From the NCBI GenBank assembly GCA_034659015.1, contig JAYEGL010000014.1:149503-213502 (forward strand): a DNA stretch of 64,000 bases, written 5' to 3'. The notes under the pieces were generated by a model. That model was not told the DNA's origin and ran no database searches. It saw only the letters and a list, made by a program, of their open reading frames with translations. Made by a program: the position numbers and the translations under genes. This DNA is from Maricaulis sp034659015 (GTDB lineage Bacteria; Pseudomonadota; Alphaproteobacteria; Caulobacterales; Maricaulaceae). Positions 54,236-62,805 of this stretch are shown here, piece by piece; within the stretch, counting starts at the first letter, position 1; the number at the start of each line of letters is the position of its first letter.

Positions 54236-56058
54236 CGCTCGCCCCCGGCGGCGCTCTGCCCTGCCGGGTCGTCCGACGCCGTATCGTCATCGGGGGCAAG
54301 CAGGTTGGCCAGCAAGGCGCGCAACGTGCCCATCTCCACCGGTTTGGGCAGGTAACCGGCAAAGCCGTCGGCCTCGAATGCGCGCCGGTGATCGTCCGAA
54401 GCGAGGGCTGTCACGGCGACGATCCGGGCACGGCCGGAATTGCGGGTCTCGCGAATGCAGCGCATCGCGCTGACCCCGTCCATTTCCGGCATCTGGATGT
54501 CCATCAGGACGATGTCGTAGGCCTCGGCGGTGGCCTTGTTCACCGCTTCGCGGCCACTGGCCGCGCAATCGACCTGCAGCCCGCCACCCGTCATCACCTG
54601 CTGCACCATCGCCCGCAGCACAAGCTGGTTGGTGGCCACATCGTCGACCACGAGGATGCGCAGCGGATCCTCGACCAGGATCGGATCGACCGGTGCACTC
54701 TCGGCGGGCTCGGGCGCGGCCCGCCCCGCCTCGAACGGAATATCGCAGGAAAAACTCGCTCCGCGCCCGGGCTCGCTGGACAGGGTGATATCGCCGCCCA
54801 TCTGGCGGACCAGACGCCGGCAGATCGCCAGGCCCAGCCCCGTGCCGCCATACTGCCGCGTCGTCGAGGTATCGACCTGGGTGAAGGCCTCGAAAATCGT
54901 CTCGTGCTTGTCGCGCGGAATGCCCACGCCGGTATCGCGCACATTGATGCTGACGCGGATCGTGCCGTCCTCGCCAACACTCTTGCCGAGCGCGACGGTG
55001 ATGCCGCCGCGAGGTGTGAACTTGACCGCATTGCTGACCAGATTGTTGACGATCTGGCGAACGCGCACCGGATCGCCGTGCACATCCAGCCGATCGCCGG
55101 CGGCCTCATGCGAGAAAACGAGGTTCAGTCCCTTGGACCCGGCCTGGGCGCGCCAGTGATCGGCCACGCCGCGCAACAGCGCCACGAGATCGAAATCGGC
55201 CGGTTCCAGGTCCAGCACGCCCGCTTCGATCTTGGACAGGTCGAGCACGTCGTTGAGCAGTTCAAGCAAGGATTTTCCCGACGTGTCGATCAGCTTGAGA
55301 GACCGCTTGTGCTCGTCGCTCAAACGCGTGTCCTGCAACAATACGCTGGTCATTCCCAGCACGCCATTGAGCGGCGTGCGGACCTCGTGACTCATATTGG
55401 CAATGAATTCCGACTTGGCCTGGTTGGCCTCGCGGGCGGCCGCCAGCGCCTCCTCGAGCTTGGCATTGTATTCTTCCAGGGCCGTCTGCGCGTCGCGCGC
55501 TGCCGACCGGAAACTCGTGCCGAACAGCACGATCCAGCCGCAGGAAAAAGCCGAGGCGGCCACGAGAATATGCAGCATTTCCGGCGGACTGAAGGCCAGC
55601 AGCGTGTCATGGGCGCGCCCGGCCTCCCACAGCACATAACCGAAATAGGCCGCGACCGGCAGAATGGCGCCCAGAACCGCCCGGCGCCCCCAGGCGATAT
55701 AGGCGCCCAGAATGATCCCCGGCAGGTAGAGCGAGGCCGGCGGAAACGAACCCCGGTTGGCGACGGCCGCCGTCGACAGGGCCAAAGCGGCCAGCAACAG
55801 CATCATGGCCATGGTCAGGTTCGGACGGCGCAGTTTGAGCCCGGTGCCGCCGACGAGCGCCGCGAGAAGCGCCGATCCCACGGCCAGCTCGGCCATACCC
55901 GGCCGGCCGTCGACCAGGAAAGCCAGCACGGCAGCATTCACCAGGCCCATCAGGCAGAAGACAACGGTGAAGGCGACCGCAATGCGGCTGCGCACCGCAT
56001 GATCGAGATCGATCCGCGGGTCCGCGCCGACCAGCCTGTCCATCCATTTCCAAGACAT
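54232..56058 (-). CDS. Hybrid sensor histidine kinase with C-terminal receiver
   Basis: A 608-residue hybrid kinase. The sensor part is six or so membrane segments without a periplasmic domain (from IAVAFTVVFCLMGLVNAAVL to HILVAASAFSCGWIVLFG). Then a coiled linker, HisKA with the phospho-acceptor His224 (IANMSHEVRTPLNGVLGM), HATPase_c (N box IVNNLVSNAVKFTPRGG, G boxes DTGVGIP and GGTGLGLAICRRL) and a receiver with Asp520 (DIVLMDIQMPEMDG). Its output partner is not adjacent. It is divergent from the STAS-like gene at 56283. Confidence 0.95.
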   Translation of the reverse strand: MSWKWMDRLVGADPRIDLDHAVRSRIAVAFTVVFCLMGLVNAAVLAFLVDGRPGMAELAVGSALLAALVGGTGLKLRRPNLTMAMMLLLAALALSTAAVANRGSFPPASLYLPGIILGAYIAWGRRAVLGAILPVAAYFGYVLWEAGRAHDTLLAFSPPEMLHILVAASAFSCGWIVLFGTSFRSAARDAQTALEEYNAKLEEALAAAREANQAKSEFIANMSHEVRTPLNGVLGMTSVLLQDTRLSDEHKRSLKLIDTSGKSLLELLNDVLDLSKIEAGVLDLEPADFDLVALLRGVADHWRAQAGSKGLNLVFSHEAAGDRLDVHGDPVRVRQIVNNLVSNAVKFTPRGGITVALGKSVGEDGTIRVSINVRDTGVGIPRDKHETIFEAFTQVDTSTTRQYGGTGLGLAICRRLVRQMGGDITLSSEPGRGASFSCDIPFEAGRAAPEPAESAPVDPILVEDPLRILVVDDVATNQLVLRAMVQQVMTGGGLQVDCAASGREAVNKATAEAYDIVLMDIQMPEMDGVSAMRCIRETRNSGRARIVAVTALASDDHRRAFEADGFAGYLPKPVEMGTLRALLANLLAPDDDTASDDPAGQSAAGGER

Positions 56059-56282
56059 GCGACCTACTCCTTGCGCGCCCTTCTACCCTTTCAGCGTTAA
56101 CAACCGGCATACAACCCCAAGCTGGACAGGTGACGGCGCGTGATGCGCGCGGCCTCTTTGCACAGATAGACCTCATGAACGGCGGCCTTAACGCGACGGC
56201 AAGGTAGAGATCCGACCCTGACGCCCGAATTGTACGGGGATCCCTCACAGCCCAGCGGCGTACCCCCAGTCCCGGAGGCCCG

Positions 56283-56711
56283 ATGTATACCGAAGACGGT
56301 TTTGAACTGCGTCCGGTCGGCGACACGATGGAAATCTATGCATCCGGCGAACAGTTCCACGAAGCGAATCCGCCCGTCGTCGCCGCCTTCAGGACCTTCA
56401 GCGCCCGCATGCCGATCACGAAAGTGATCTGCGATGTCAGGCTGGCTGCCTATATCCTCGACCCCACCGAGCAGGAGGTCCGGGCCCGGACCACGGCGCG
56501 GGCCTTGCTGCCGTACAAGACGGCCATCGTCTGCCTCACCGGTCAGCGCCCCCTGCTGGAACGCACGGCCGAGAAAATCCGCGAGCATGGCGGCACGGCC
56601 GAACTCTTTTCCAGCAAGAGCGAGGCCCGCGACTGGCTGGCGACGCAGAATGCCGGCGCGGCGGAGGCCCCCGCGGTTCCTACCCGTCAGACCGCACCCG
56701 GCCGGGCATAA
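56283..56711 (+). CDS. Small STAS/SpoIIAA-like protein, second copy of the type
   Basis: A 142-residue protein starting MYTEDGFELRPVGDTMEIYA with GGAGG upstream of the ATG. The alternation MEIYASG, ITKVICDVRL, KTAIVCLTGQ, EKIREHGGTAELFSSKSEAR resembles a STAS or SpoIIAA-like fold and follows the same plan as the protein between ftsA and ftsZ (307-702). The C-terminus is a proline/alanine-rich tail. It lies upstream of, and divergent from, a hybrid histidine kinase, which fits a regulatory partner. The fold assignment is inference. Confidence 0.8.
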   Translation: MYTEDGFELRPVGDTMEIYASGEQFHEANPPVVAAFRTFSARMPITKVICDVRLAAYILDPTEQEVRARTTARALLPYKTAIVCLTGQRPLLERTAEKIREHGGTAELFSSKSEARDWLATQNAGAAEAPAVPTRQTAPGRA

Positions 56712-56789
56712 CGCCCTTCAACCGGACAGGCCGCAGCCACCGCGGCGGCTGGTTTGGCATTTCCGCCCAAAGATGCCACATCACCACCC

Positions 56790-57911
56790 ATGTCCGAACG
56801 ATTGCCCCACAAAACGGTTATCGCCCTGATTGCGCTCGGCGTTCTCGGCCGCCTCATCGAACTCGTCCTGCCCGTCTTTCTGGAATCGATGCGCGCGGGC
56901 ATCGGCTATTCCAATTCCAGCCTCGGTCTCATCGCCGGCGCGGAACTGTCCGGAATCATCGTCAGCTCGGTCGTCATGGTGCCGCTCCTGAGGGGCGTAT
57001 CCGCCACCAGGATTCTGCCCGGTGCCATCATCCTGTTTGCCCTGGCGAACCTGGCCTGCGCCTTCGTGTCGCCGGCCTGGGCCATGGCCATCCTGCGTTT
57101 CCTGGCCGGGTTGCTCTGCGAGGGTCCGCTCCTGGTGATCGCCGTCGCGCTTCTCGGCCGGGCCCGGGGCGCCAGCCGCATCTATGCGGCCTTCATGGCC
57201 ACCCAGATGACAGTCGGCGCGCTCGCCCTGCTCGGACTGGGCGCGGCCGATACGGCCTTCGGCTTTACCGGCGTTGCGATCGGGCTGAGCGCGGTGACCC
57301 TCGCCTGCCTTGCCGCCCTGCCCTTCCTGCCGAAGGACTCCGCCTTCCCGGAGGCCTCGACCGGGGAAGCCGGCAGGATCGGCGCCGTGGTGTGGAGCGT
57401 CCTCGTCGCGATGGGGCTTTTCCACCTGGCCATATCGGGGGCCTGGGCCTTCCTGCAGCAGAAGGGTGTACAGCTCGGCCTGTCCTCGCTCGACAGCGGC
57501 GGCCTTCTGGCCGTCATGATGGGCTCGGGCATCCTCGGCGCGGTGTATGTCGCCCGGCGCGAAACGCCGCGCAGTCTCTTGCTCGCCACCTGCGTGGTGG
57601 CCGCATCGGGCATGCTGGGTGCCTTCCTGAGCCAGGGCGTCGTGCTGTTCACCGTGTCGGGGATCACCCTCATGATCGCCTGGAACCTGTCGGTTCCGCA
57701 CCAGATCGCACTGATGGGCGAGGACCTCGACGCGGCCCACCATCTGGGCTTCGTTCCCGCCGCGCAGGGGATCGGCCTGGCCGCCGGCCCCGCCCTGACC
57801 GGCCTGCTTTCCGAACCGGGGGAATACACGACCGCGGCGACCCTCGTCATTGCCGCCATGCTCGCCAGTTTGCTTCTGTTCTATCGGGGTCATAGATTCC
57901 GTCCGGCCTAG
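56790..57911 (+). CDS. MFS-family transporter
   Basis: A 373-residue membrane protein with about twelve hydrophobic segments, starting MSERLPHKTVIALIALGVLG. It has the MFS-like loop VPLLRGVSATRILPG between TM2 and TM3 and a central charged loop (PKDSAFPEASTGEAGRIG). MFS proteins move small solutes by proton coupling; the substrate is not identifiable. The frame opens at a TTG (56754); the ATG at 56790 is chosen, although no strong Shine-Dalgarno is visible. It is followed at 25 bp by a second membrane-protein gene. Confidence 0.85.
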   Translation: MSERLPHKTVIALIALGVLGRLIELVLPVFLESMRAGIGYSNSSLGLIAGAELSGIIVSSVVMVPLLRGVSATRILPGAIILFALANLACAFVSPAWAMAILRFLAGLLCEGPLLVIAVALLGRARGASRIYAAFMATQMTVGALALLGLGAADTAFGFTGVAIGLSAVTLACLAALPFLPKDSAFPEASTGEAGRIGAVVWSVLVAMGLFHLAISGAWAFLQQKGVQLGLSSLDSGGLLAVMMGSGILGAVYVARRETPRSLLLATCVVAASGMLGAFLSQGVVLFTVSGITLMIAWNLSVPHQIALMGEDLDAAHHLGFVPAAQGIGLAAGPALTGLLSEPGEYTTAATLVIAAMLASLLLFYRGHRFRPA

Positions 57912-57936
57912 GTTGGGCCTTCGGGGGAGGGGCGGC

Positions 57937-58620
57937 GTGTTCTACGAAAAGCATTGCGCAAAGATCATTTCGGACATGACGCAGGTTGTCGTGGCCGTGG
58001 GCCTTGTGTCGATCCTGGCGAACTTCGTGCGGATCTCGGCCAACGATCCGGACTTCCTGCTGAGCGAAGCCTTCTGGCTGCGCTCGGTGCTGCTCGTCCT
58101 GACCATCCTGTTCACCGCCTATCACCTGCTGGCCTACGCCGCCGACGCGGTGACCCAGCACGGCGACAGCGGCTGGGCCCGTCATTCGCGCGGTCCCACC
58201 AGCATCATCCTGCTCTTTCTGGTCGACCTCATGGCGCTGGCCGCCATGGGCGCGATGTATGGCATCCTGTCGGTCGGCAGCGCCCGGACCGAGACCGGGT
58301 TCACGATCGACTGGTCCACGCTCGCCTGGCTTTCCGGACTGGCGGCCGGCTGGCATTTCGCCATCGCCGTCTGGCACGTCATCGCCGGGTCCAAGCCCAC
58401 CGCCTGGCTGTCGCATCTCGGCTTTTCCCTGCTTCAGGGAGCCCTGTTCACGAGCGCCCTTCTCTGCGGCGCGATGGGCGCCTTCGGCGTGACCGGGACA
58501 CTTGCGCAATGGGGATGGGTCGGGCTCTTCGCCACCGTCATTGCCGCGCTCTACTTCGTGCGCGGCCGCAAACTCCTGCGTCAGGCACTGCAGACGGATG
58601 AGCCGGTGCAGGCGCAATAA
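57937..58620 (+). CDS. Polytopic membrane protein of unknown function
   Basis: A 227-residue protein with about six hydrophobic segments, starting at a GTG (57937) preceded by the strong Shine-Dalgarno GGGGGAGG. Segments include VVVAVGLVSILANFVRI, SVLLVLTILFTAYHLLAYAA, SIILLFLVDLMALAAMGAMY, WLSGLAAGWHFAIAVWHVIA and GWVGLFATVIAALYFVRG. I see no catalytic or transport motif. It follows the MFS gene on the same strand and ends 42 bp before the convergent tRNA. Confidence 0.8.
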   Translation: MFYEKHCAKIISDMTQVVVAVGLVSILANFVRISANDPDFLLSEAFWLRSVLLVLTILFTAYHLLAYAADAVTQHGDSGWARHSRGPTSIILLFLVDLMALAAMGAMYGILSVGSARTETGFTIDWSTLAWLSGLAAGWHFAIAVWHVIAGSKPTAWLSHLGFSLLQGALFTSALLCGAMGAFGVTGTLAQWGWVGLFATVIAALYFVRGRKLLRQALQTDEPVQAQ

Positions 58621-58661
58621 CGGCCCGAAATAGAGCGTCGCCGCACAGAGGGCGAGAAAAG

Positions 58662-58738
58662 TGGTGGGCCCGGAGGGACTCGAACCCCCAACCAAGCGGT
58701 TATGAGCCGCCGGCTCTAACCAATTGAGCTACAGGCCC
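58662..58738 (-). tRNA. tRNA with CAT anticodon (probably tRNA-Ile2, alternatively elongator Met)
   Basis: The minus-strand cloverleaf is complete, with acceptor GGGCCTG pairing to the 3' GGGCCC-A region, D arm GCTCAATTGGTTAGAGC, anticodon loop CTCATAA and T arm GGGGGTTCGAGTCCCTCC, and an encoded CCA. The acceptor resembles that of alphaproteobacterial tRNA-Ile, which favours the lysidine-modified Ile(CAU) species over Met. Isotype is not certain. Confidence 0.93.
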
Positions 58739-58946
58739 GCTGTCAAAGCGCGGGCCCATGGTTACTGGCTCTTTCGGCCTGCGCCAAGCCGGGATCGCAC
58801 GCCGCGTGACAGCGGTGCAATCATGGTGGCGAGGGCAAGGCGCGCGCGTTCAGGCTGCAGACAGGTGCCATGTGGCTGGGTTATAGCGAACCATCCGCGC
58901 TCGCAGGCGTTGCACCTGCCAGCCCAAGCCGAACGGGAGTTACCCC

Positions 58947-59654
58947 ATGCTGCGTACGCTTCTTCTGTCTTCCTCGCTGGCCGCCGCCCTGGCCATGCCG
59001 GCCGCCGCGCAGACCCTGCAAAGCGAGCCCACCCTGTCGCTCAGCGCCAGTGCCGATGTCGAGCTGGCTCCGGAATATGCCCGCGTCAGCGCCGGCGTCG
59101 TCAGCCGGGCCGATACCGCCCAGACCGCGATGCGCGACAATGCCCGCGCCATGGCTGCCGTCTTCGCCGCGCTGCGCGAGGCGGGGGTCGCCGAGGAGGA
59201 CATGCAGACCTCCCAGCTCTCGGTCTCGCCGGTCTATGCCGATCGCCGCGAGACGGGCCGGGCCGAGCTGAACATCATCGGCTACGAGGCCCGCAATACG
59301 GTCAGCGCCCGGGTCAACGACACCGGCCGTACCGGGGCCGCGATCGACGCCATGGTCGGCGCCGGCGCGAACAACATCAACAATGTCACCTTCGGGTCGG
59401 ACAATACCGATGCGGCCATGGACGAGGCGCGCCGCCAGGCGATCGCCAACCTGCTGGCCAAGGCCGAGCTGTTCGCCGACGCGGCCGATGTCGAACTGTG
59501 CGGGATCCGGCGCATGGGCGAGGCGCACATGGGTTCGCCCCAGCCGGTGATGATGCGCGCGAGCTTTGCCGAAGACAGTGCCGCAACGCCTGTCGCGGCC
59601 GGTCAGCTCACGCTGAGCGCCACGGTCAATGCGGACTTCTGCATCACGCAGTAG
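58947..59654 (+). CDS. Periplasmic SIMPL (DUF541) domain protein
   Basis: A 235-residue exported protein. MLRTLLLSSSLAAALAMPAA followed by AQ is a signal peptide. The SIMPL domain is recognisable by the beta-strand start LSLSASADVELAPEYARVSA, the long helix TAQTAMRDNARAMAAVFAAL, DMQTSQLSVSPVYADRR, and GYEARNTVSARVND. This BP26/OMP28-like family forms barrel oligomers in the periplasm, with unknown exact role. It converges with the small stress-type gene across repeat D. Confidence 0.92.
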   Translation: MLRTLLLSSSLAAALAMPAAAQTLQSEPTLSLSASADVELAPEYARVSAGVVSRADTAQTAMRDNARAMAAVFAALREAGVAEEDMQTSQLSVSPVYADRRETGRAELNIIGYEARNTVSARVNDTGRTGAAIDAMVGAGANNINNVTFGSDNTDAAMDEARRQAIANLLAKAELFADAADVELCGIRRMGEAHMGSPQPVMMRASFAEDSAATPVAAGQLTLSATVNADFCITQ

Positions 59655-59667
59655 GACGGATAATGGC

Positions 59668-59704
59668 GGGACAGACACGCAAGCACGGCTTGCGTGTCTG
59701 TCCC
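59668..59704. repeat. Perfect 17-bp hairpin repeat D (GGGACAG core), likely bidirectional terminator
   Basis: GGGACAGACACGCAAGC (59668-59684) and its exact complement (59688-59704) flank a 3-nt loop in the gap between the convergent SIMPL and 54-aa protein genes. The core GGGACAG is shared with repeats A-C, although the flanks differ and there is no long T run. Confidence 0.8.
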
Positions 59705-59738
59705 GGGCCGGTATCGCCCCGGCCGGTGTCGCGATGCC

Positions 59739-59903
59739 CTAGCGGCCCCCGGCTTCCACCGAGATCTGTTCCCCGCCGAACTCGAAGGTCACGGTCTCGC
59801 TGCGCTGTTCCTGCCAGAGCGCATAGCCCAGGCCTGCCGACAGGATCAGCAGGCCGGCGATGGCACCGTAGAGCAAAATCTTCCGGTTGCTGGACGCACG
59901 CAT
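59739..59903 (-). CDS. 54-aa single-pass membrane protein (probable general-stress gene)
   Basis: Reading the minus strand from the ATG at 59903 gives 54 residues: MRASSNRKILLYGAIAGLLI, a membrane helix continuing LSAGLGYALWQEQRS, then ETVTFEFGGEQISVEAGGR and a stop at 59741-59739. AGGAGA lies just upstream of the ATG. It would sit in the inner membrane with a short periplasmic tail. A GGAAC-N16-CGTT promoter ends 36 bp before the start. The function is unknown. Confidence 0.85.
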   Translation of the reverse strand: MRASSNRKILLYGAIAGLLILSAGLGYALWQEQRSETVTFEFGGEQISVEAGGR

Positions 59904-59938
59904 GTTCGTCTCCTTCCGTCATTTGCAGACGAAAGAGA

Positions 59939-59963
59939 AACGTGCAGTCTTCGGAACGGTTCC
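59939..59963 (-). promoter_or_regulatory. EcfG (general stress sigma) type promoter
   Basis: On the minus strand GGAAC (59963-59959) is followed after exactly 16 nt by CGTT (59942-59939). This matches the alphaproteobacterial EcfG/SigT consensus GGAAC-N16-17-CGTT. The -10 edge lies 36 bp before the start of the 54-aa gene. A random match is possible at this motif length, so the position carries the weight. Confidence 0.65.
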
Positions 59964-59975
59964 GGAAAGTTGTGG

Positions 59976-60341
59976 TCAGGCCGCTTGGGGCTTGGTGACA
60001 ACCTGGTTGTGCTCGTCGAACAGGACCACGACCGGATCGTGCTGCTCCGCCTCCGCCGCGTCCATGTCGGCATAGGCGACGACGATGATGCGGTCGCCCG
60101 GCTGGGCCAGACGGGCCGCCGCGCCGTTGATGCCGAAAGTGCGGCTGCCGCGCGGCGCCTCGATCGTGTAGGTGGTGAAACGCTCGCCATTGTTGATGTT
60201 GAGCACATCGACCTGCTCGTAGGGCAGCATGCCGGCCGCCTCGAGAAAGTCGCGGTCGATCGAGATCGAGCCCTCATAGTGCAGGTCCGCCTGGGTGACG
60301 ACCGCACGGTGAAGCTTGCTTTTCATCATGGTGAGGCGCAT
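59976..60341 (-). CDS. panD: Aspartate 1-decarboxylase (PanD)
   Basis: PanD makes beta-alanine from aspartate for pantothenate and CoA. The 121-residue proenzyme starts MRLTMMKSKLHRAVVTQADL and has the self-cleavage site YEGS (Gly24-Ser25), which yields the pyruvoyl group, then the family segment AAGMLPYEQVDVLNINNGER. AGGAGAG lies just upstream of the ATG at 60341. Size and motif match type I PanD. It is on the same strand as, and upstream of, the 54-aa gene. Confidence 0.96.
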   Translation of the reverse strand: MRLTMMKSKLHRAVVTQADLHYEGSISIDRDFLEAAGMLPYEQVDVLNINNGERFTTYTIEAPRGSRTFGINGAAARLAQPGDRIIVVAYADMDAAEAEQHDPVVVLFDEHNQVVTKPQAA

Positions 60342-60635
60342 CGCGCTCTCCTGACTGCACAGTGACTGCTGCACTGCACATACGTGCCGCAGCGCGGAAT
60401 TTCAACGCCGAAAACCGGATCTGGCGCATTCGTGAGTCTGGCCGGCCCGGACCACGGCTTGTGTGTGCAGCAGCGGATAGCCGCGACATGCAGGAAGACA
60501 GATCCCCGGCACGCCCGCGAAGGCTTCCGGACCGTCACGGGCAACCATGCCGGAAGCCCCGTAGTAGGGGCCATCATCTGCGCTTCATGCACAGGATGTA
60601 AAATTGCGCTATACTGCCCGACAGGGGAGATTTCC

Positions 60636-61334
60636 ATGCAGCCGCGTCTTCGCCATACCGCATGCACCGCCGGCCTGGTTCTGGCCTCGCTCGCCCTGGG
60701 CGCCCAGAGCCGCCCGGCGACACAACCCGCTACCTTGCAGACAACCGACCTGCCGCGCGCCGTCCTTCAGCAGGCCCCGTCGCCCGCCACGCCGGACGAT
60801 CCGAGGGTCATGCCGATCAACTGGGTCGAAGCCCGCCAGGACGCGCGCACGCAGACCCAGTTCGACACCCGCGCGGTTGCCGCGCGCCGGGCACCGCGCT
60901 TTCCACAGCCCGGCAATGAAGGCGCCGAAGCGGTCACCGACACGCGCCTGCCCGTGCTGATCCCGTCCTCGAACGCGCTGGGCCTGGGGGCGGATCCGCA
61001 GACGCTGCTCTTCCCCCGGGAAAATTTCTACACACTGTCGATTACCGGAGCGGACATCCTGGTCGAGGTCTTCGGAACGCGCCTGGCCCATGCCACGGCG
61101 CCGGATGATGCGGCCGGACGCCGTCTGCGCGCCGGCGACGGGGACGGCTATCGCGTCACCGCCACCCGCTATGGACAGGAATTGTCCTTCAACCGCTACG
61201 GGGCTGCCTACTCGATCACGGTGGAGTGCACCCGGCCCGAAGAGGATGCGCGCTGCACCGCCGGGGATTATGTGCGGCGGCTGGCGGACTCGCTGCTGAT
61301 TGCCGCCGGACGCCCGGACGAGGGAGGCGAATGA
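60636..61334 (+). CDS. Exported protein of unknown function
   Basis: A 232-residue protein from the ATG at 60636, which follows AGGGGAGA. MQPRLRHTACTAGLVLASLA plus LGAQS is a signal peptide. The mature part has a proline/threonine-rich N-terminal linker, then RLPVLIPSSNALGLGADPQT, FPRENFYTLSITGADILVEV and SFNRYGAAYSITVECTRPEE. I do not recognise a family. Its stop overlaps the start of an M23-type peptidase gene (ATGA), so the two are a coupled envelope pair. The 294 bp upstream show no other gene. Confidence 0.85.
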   Translation: MQPRLRHTACTAGLVLASLALGAQSRPATQPATLQTTDLPRAVLQQAPSPATPDDPRVMPINWVEARQDARTQTQFDTRAVAARRAPRFPQPGNEGAEAVTDTRLPVLIPSSNALGLGADPQTLLFPRENFYTLSITGADILVEVFGTRLAHATAPDDAAGRRLRAGDGDGYRVTATRYGQELSFNRYGAAYSITVECTRPEEDARCTAGDYVRRLADSLLIAAGRPDEGGE

Positions 61335-62260
61335 TGTCCCGCCCCGCCGAACTCACACTCGCTGCCGCCGTGGCCACCGCCGGCATCGCCGCCATGATCT
61401 GGTGGCCCGGAACCGGCGCACCGCCACCGTCCGAGGAAACAGCATCGGAGACCCCCATGGCCGATCCCGACGAGACCCCGTCCCCGGAGGAGCCCGTTCC
61501 CAGCGATCCAGCCCCGGCGGAGCCGCCCGAGGAAATGCCCGCCCCCCAGGACCCGCCGGAACCGGCGGAGGATGTACCCGCGCCCGAACCCTATCCGGAG
61601 CTCCCGCCCGGTCCGGAAGACGATGCGGGGATCGAATTCACCTGGATGCCGGCCGGCGATCTCGCCCCCGACAGCGGCACGGGCCAGACACTGCAGATCA
61701 ATTACGCACCGGACATGCGCTTTCCCATGGAGGCGGGCCAGGCCTATGCGAACAGCCAGGTCTACGGTCATGGCGGCTATCTCGGCCCGGCTGGCGGCCA
61801 GTGCGACCCGGACAATTACAGCTATGCCTGGCGGGACAATTTCTGCGAGACGCGCGGCTATGCGACGCCGCTGTGCCCGAGCGGCCACGGCCATCAGGGT
61901 CAGGATATCCGCCCCGCCACCTGCCAGGACGGCACGCACTGGGCCGTCGCGGCGGCCGACGGCACGATCACCTCGGTCGGTTCCTATTCCGTGCGCCTTA
62001 TGAGCGATGACGGCGTGCGCTACACCTATCTTCACCTGGACAAGGACACGCTCCTTGTCGAGGCCGGCGACACGGTCAGCCAGGGCGAACGCATCGGCTA
62101 CGTCTCGAACGAATTCGGCGGCTCGGCCACGACCATCCACCTGCATTTCGAAATCAAGATGGCCGTCGATGCCGGCGGCGAGATCCACAATGCCAACGTG
62201 CCGCCCTACCTGGCGCTGGTGGACAGCTATGAGCATCTGTTGACGGCGGATGCGGGCTGA
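61331..62260 (+). CDS. M23-family (LytM) metallopeptidase-like envelope protein
   Basis: A 309-residue protein with an N-terminal membrane/signal segment (ELTLAAAVATAGIAAMIWWP), a long acidic proline-rich linker (PEEPVPSDPAPAEPPEEMPA and onward), and a C-terminal LytM domain. The metal site reads GHGHQGQDIRP (H-x3-D) and TIHLHFEIKMAV (H-x-H), and the domain has four cysteines that may form disulfides. Complete ligands suggest an active peptidoglycan endopeptidase, or at least zinc binding. Two ATG codons (61331, 61334) are possible. It is coupled to the exported protein upstream. Confidence 0.9.
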   Translation: MMSRPAELTLAAAVATAGIAAMIWWPGTGAPPPSEETASETPMADPDETPSPEEPVPSDPAPAEPPEEMPAPQDPPEPAEDVPAPEPYPELPPGPEDDAGIEFTWMPAGDLAPDSGTGQTLQINYAPDMRFPMEAGQAYANSQVYGHGGYLGPAGGQCDPDNYSYAWRDNFCETRGYATPLCPSGHGHQGQDIRPATCQDGTHWAVAAADGTITSVGSYSVRLMSDDGVRYTYLHLDKDTLLVEAGDTVSQGERIGYVSNEFGGSATTIHLHFEIKMAVDAGGEIHNANVPPYLALVDSYEHLLTADAG

Positions 62261-62274
62261 GCGCCCGGCGACGC

Positions 62275-62697
62275 CTAACCCGTCAGGTGCAGCACAACCT
62301 CCCGCCGGTGCGGGCGATGGCGGTGTTCGAACAGGTAGATCCCCTGCCAGGTGCCCAGCAGCAGGCGGCCGTTCTCGACGGGGATGCCCAGCGAGGTCTG
62401 GGTCAGCGCCGCCTTGATATGGGCGGGCATGTCGTCGGGCCCTTCGGTCGTGTGCCACAGCCAGGACATGGAGGGATCGTCGGCATCGGGCACCAGGCGC
62501 CGGAAGAATTCGTCGAGGTCGCGCTGCACGTCGCTGTCGGCATTTTCCTGGATCACCAGCGAACAGGATGTGTGCCGCACATAGGCTGTCAGAAGTCCTT
62601 CCGCCGGATTTAGTTCGCGCACGAAGCTATCGACGCTTCGCGTGAATTCATAGAGGCCGGGACCGGTGGTGGGAATGGCGATGCGGTGCAGGGGCAT
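62275..62697 (-). CDS. YjbQ-family protein (UPF0047)
   Basis: A 140-residue protein from the ATG at 62697 (MPLHRIAIPTTGPGLYEFTR). It shows the family motifs AYVRHTSCSLVIQENAD, the HTTEGPDDMPAHIKAALTQT stretch with its conserved His, and LGTWQGIYLFEHRHRPHRRE. Some members complement thiamine-phosphate synthase mutants, but the physiological reaction is debated. A GTG start at 62718 would add seven residues. It converges with the M23-peptidase gene. Confidence 0.93.
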   Translation of the reverse strand: MPLHRIAIPTTGPGLYEFTRSVDSFVRELNPAEGLLTAYVRHTSCSLVIQENADSDVQRDLDEFFRRLVPDADDPSMSWLWHTTEGPDDMPAHIKAALTQTSLGIPVENGRLLLGTWQGIYLFEHRHRPHRREVVLHLTG

Positions 62698-62805
62698 GGG
62701 CGCAGGGTGGCCAGACACATCCTGCTTGTCCAGACCGGCCGGGCCGTCTTGCGCGCCCGGAGCAAATCCCTATCCTCGCGCCTAGCGAGTTGGGGGGGGT
62801 AATGC

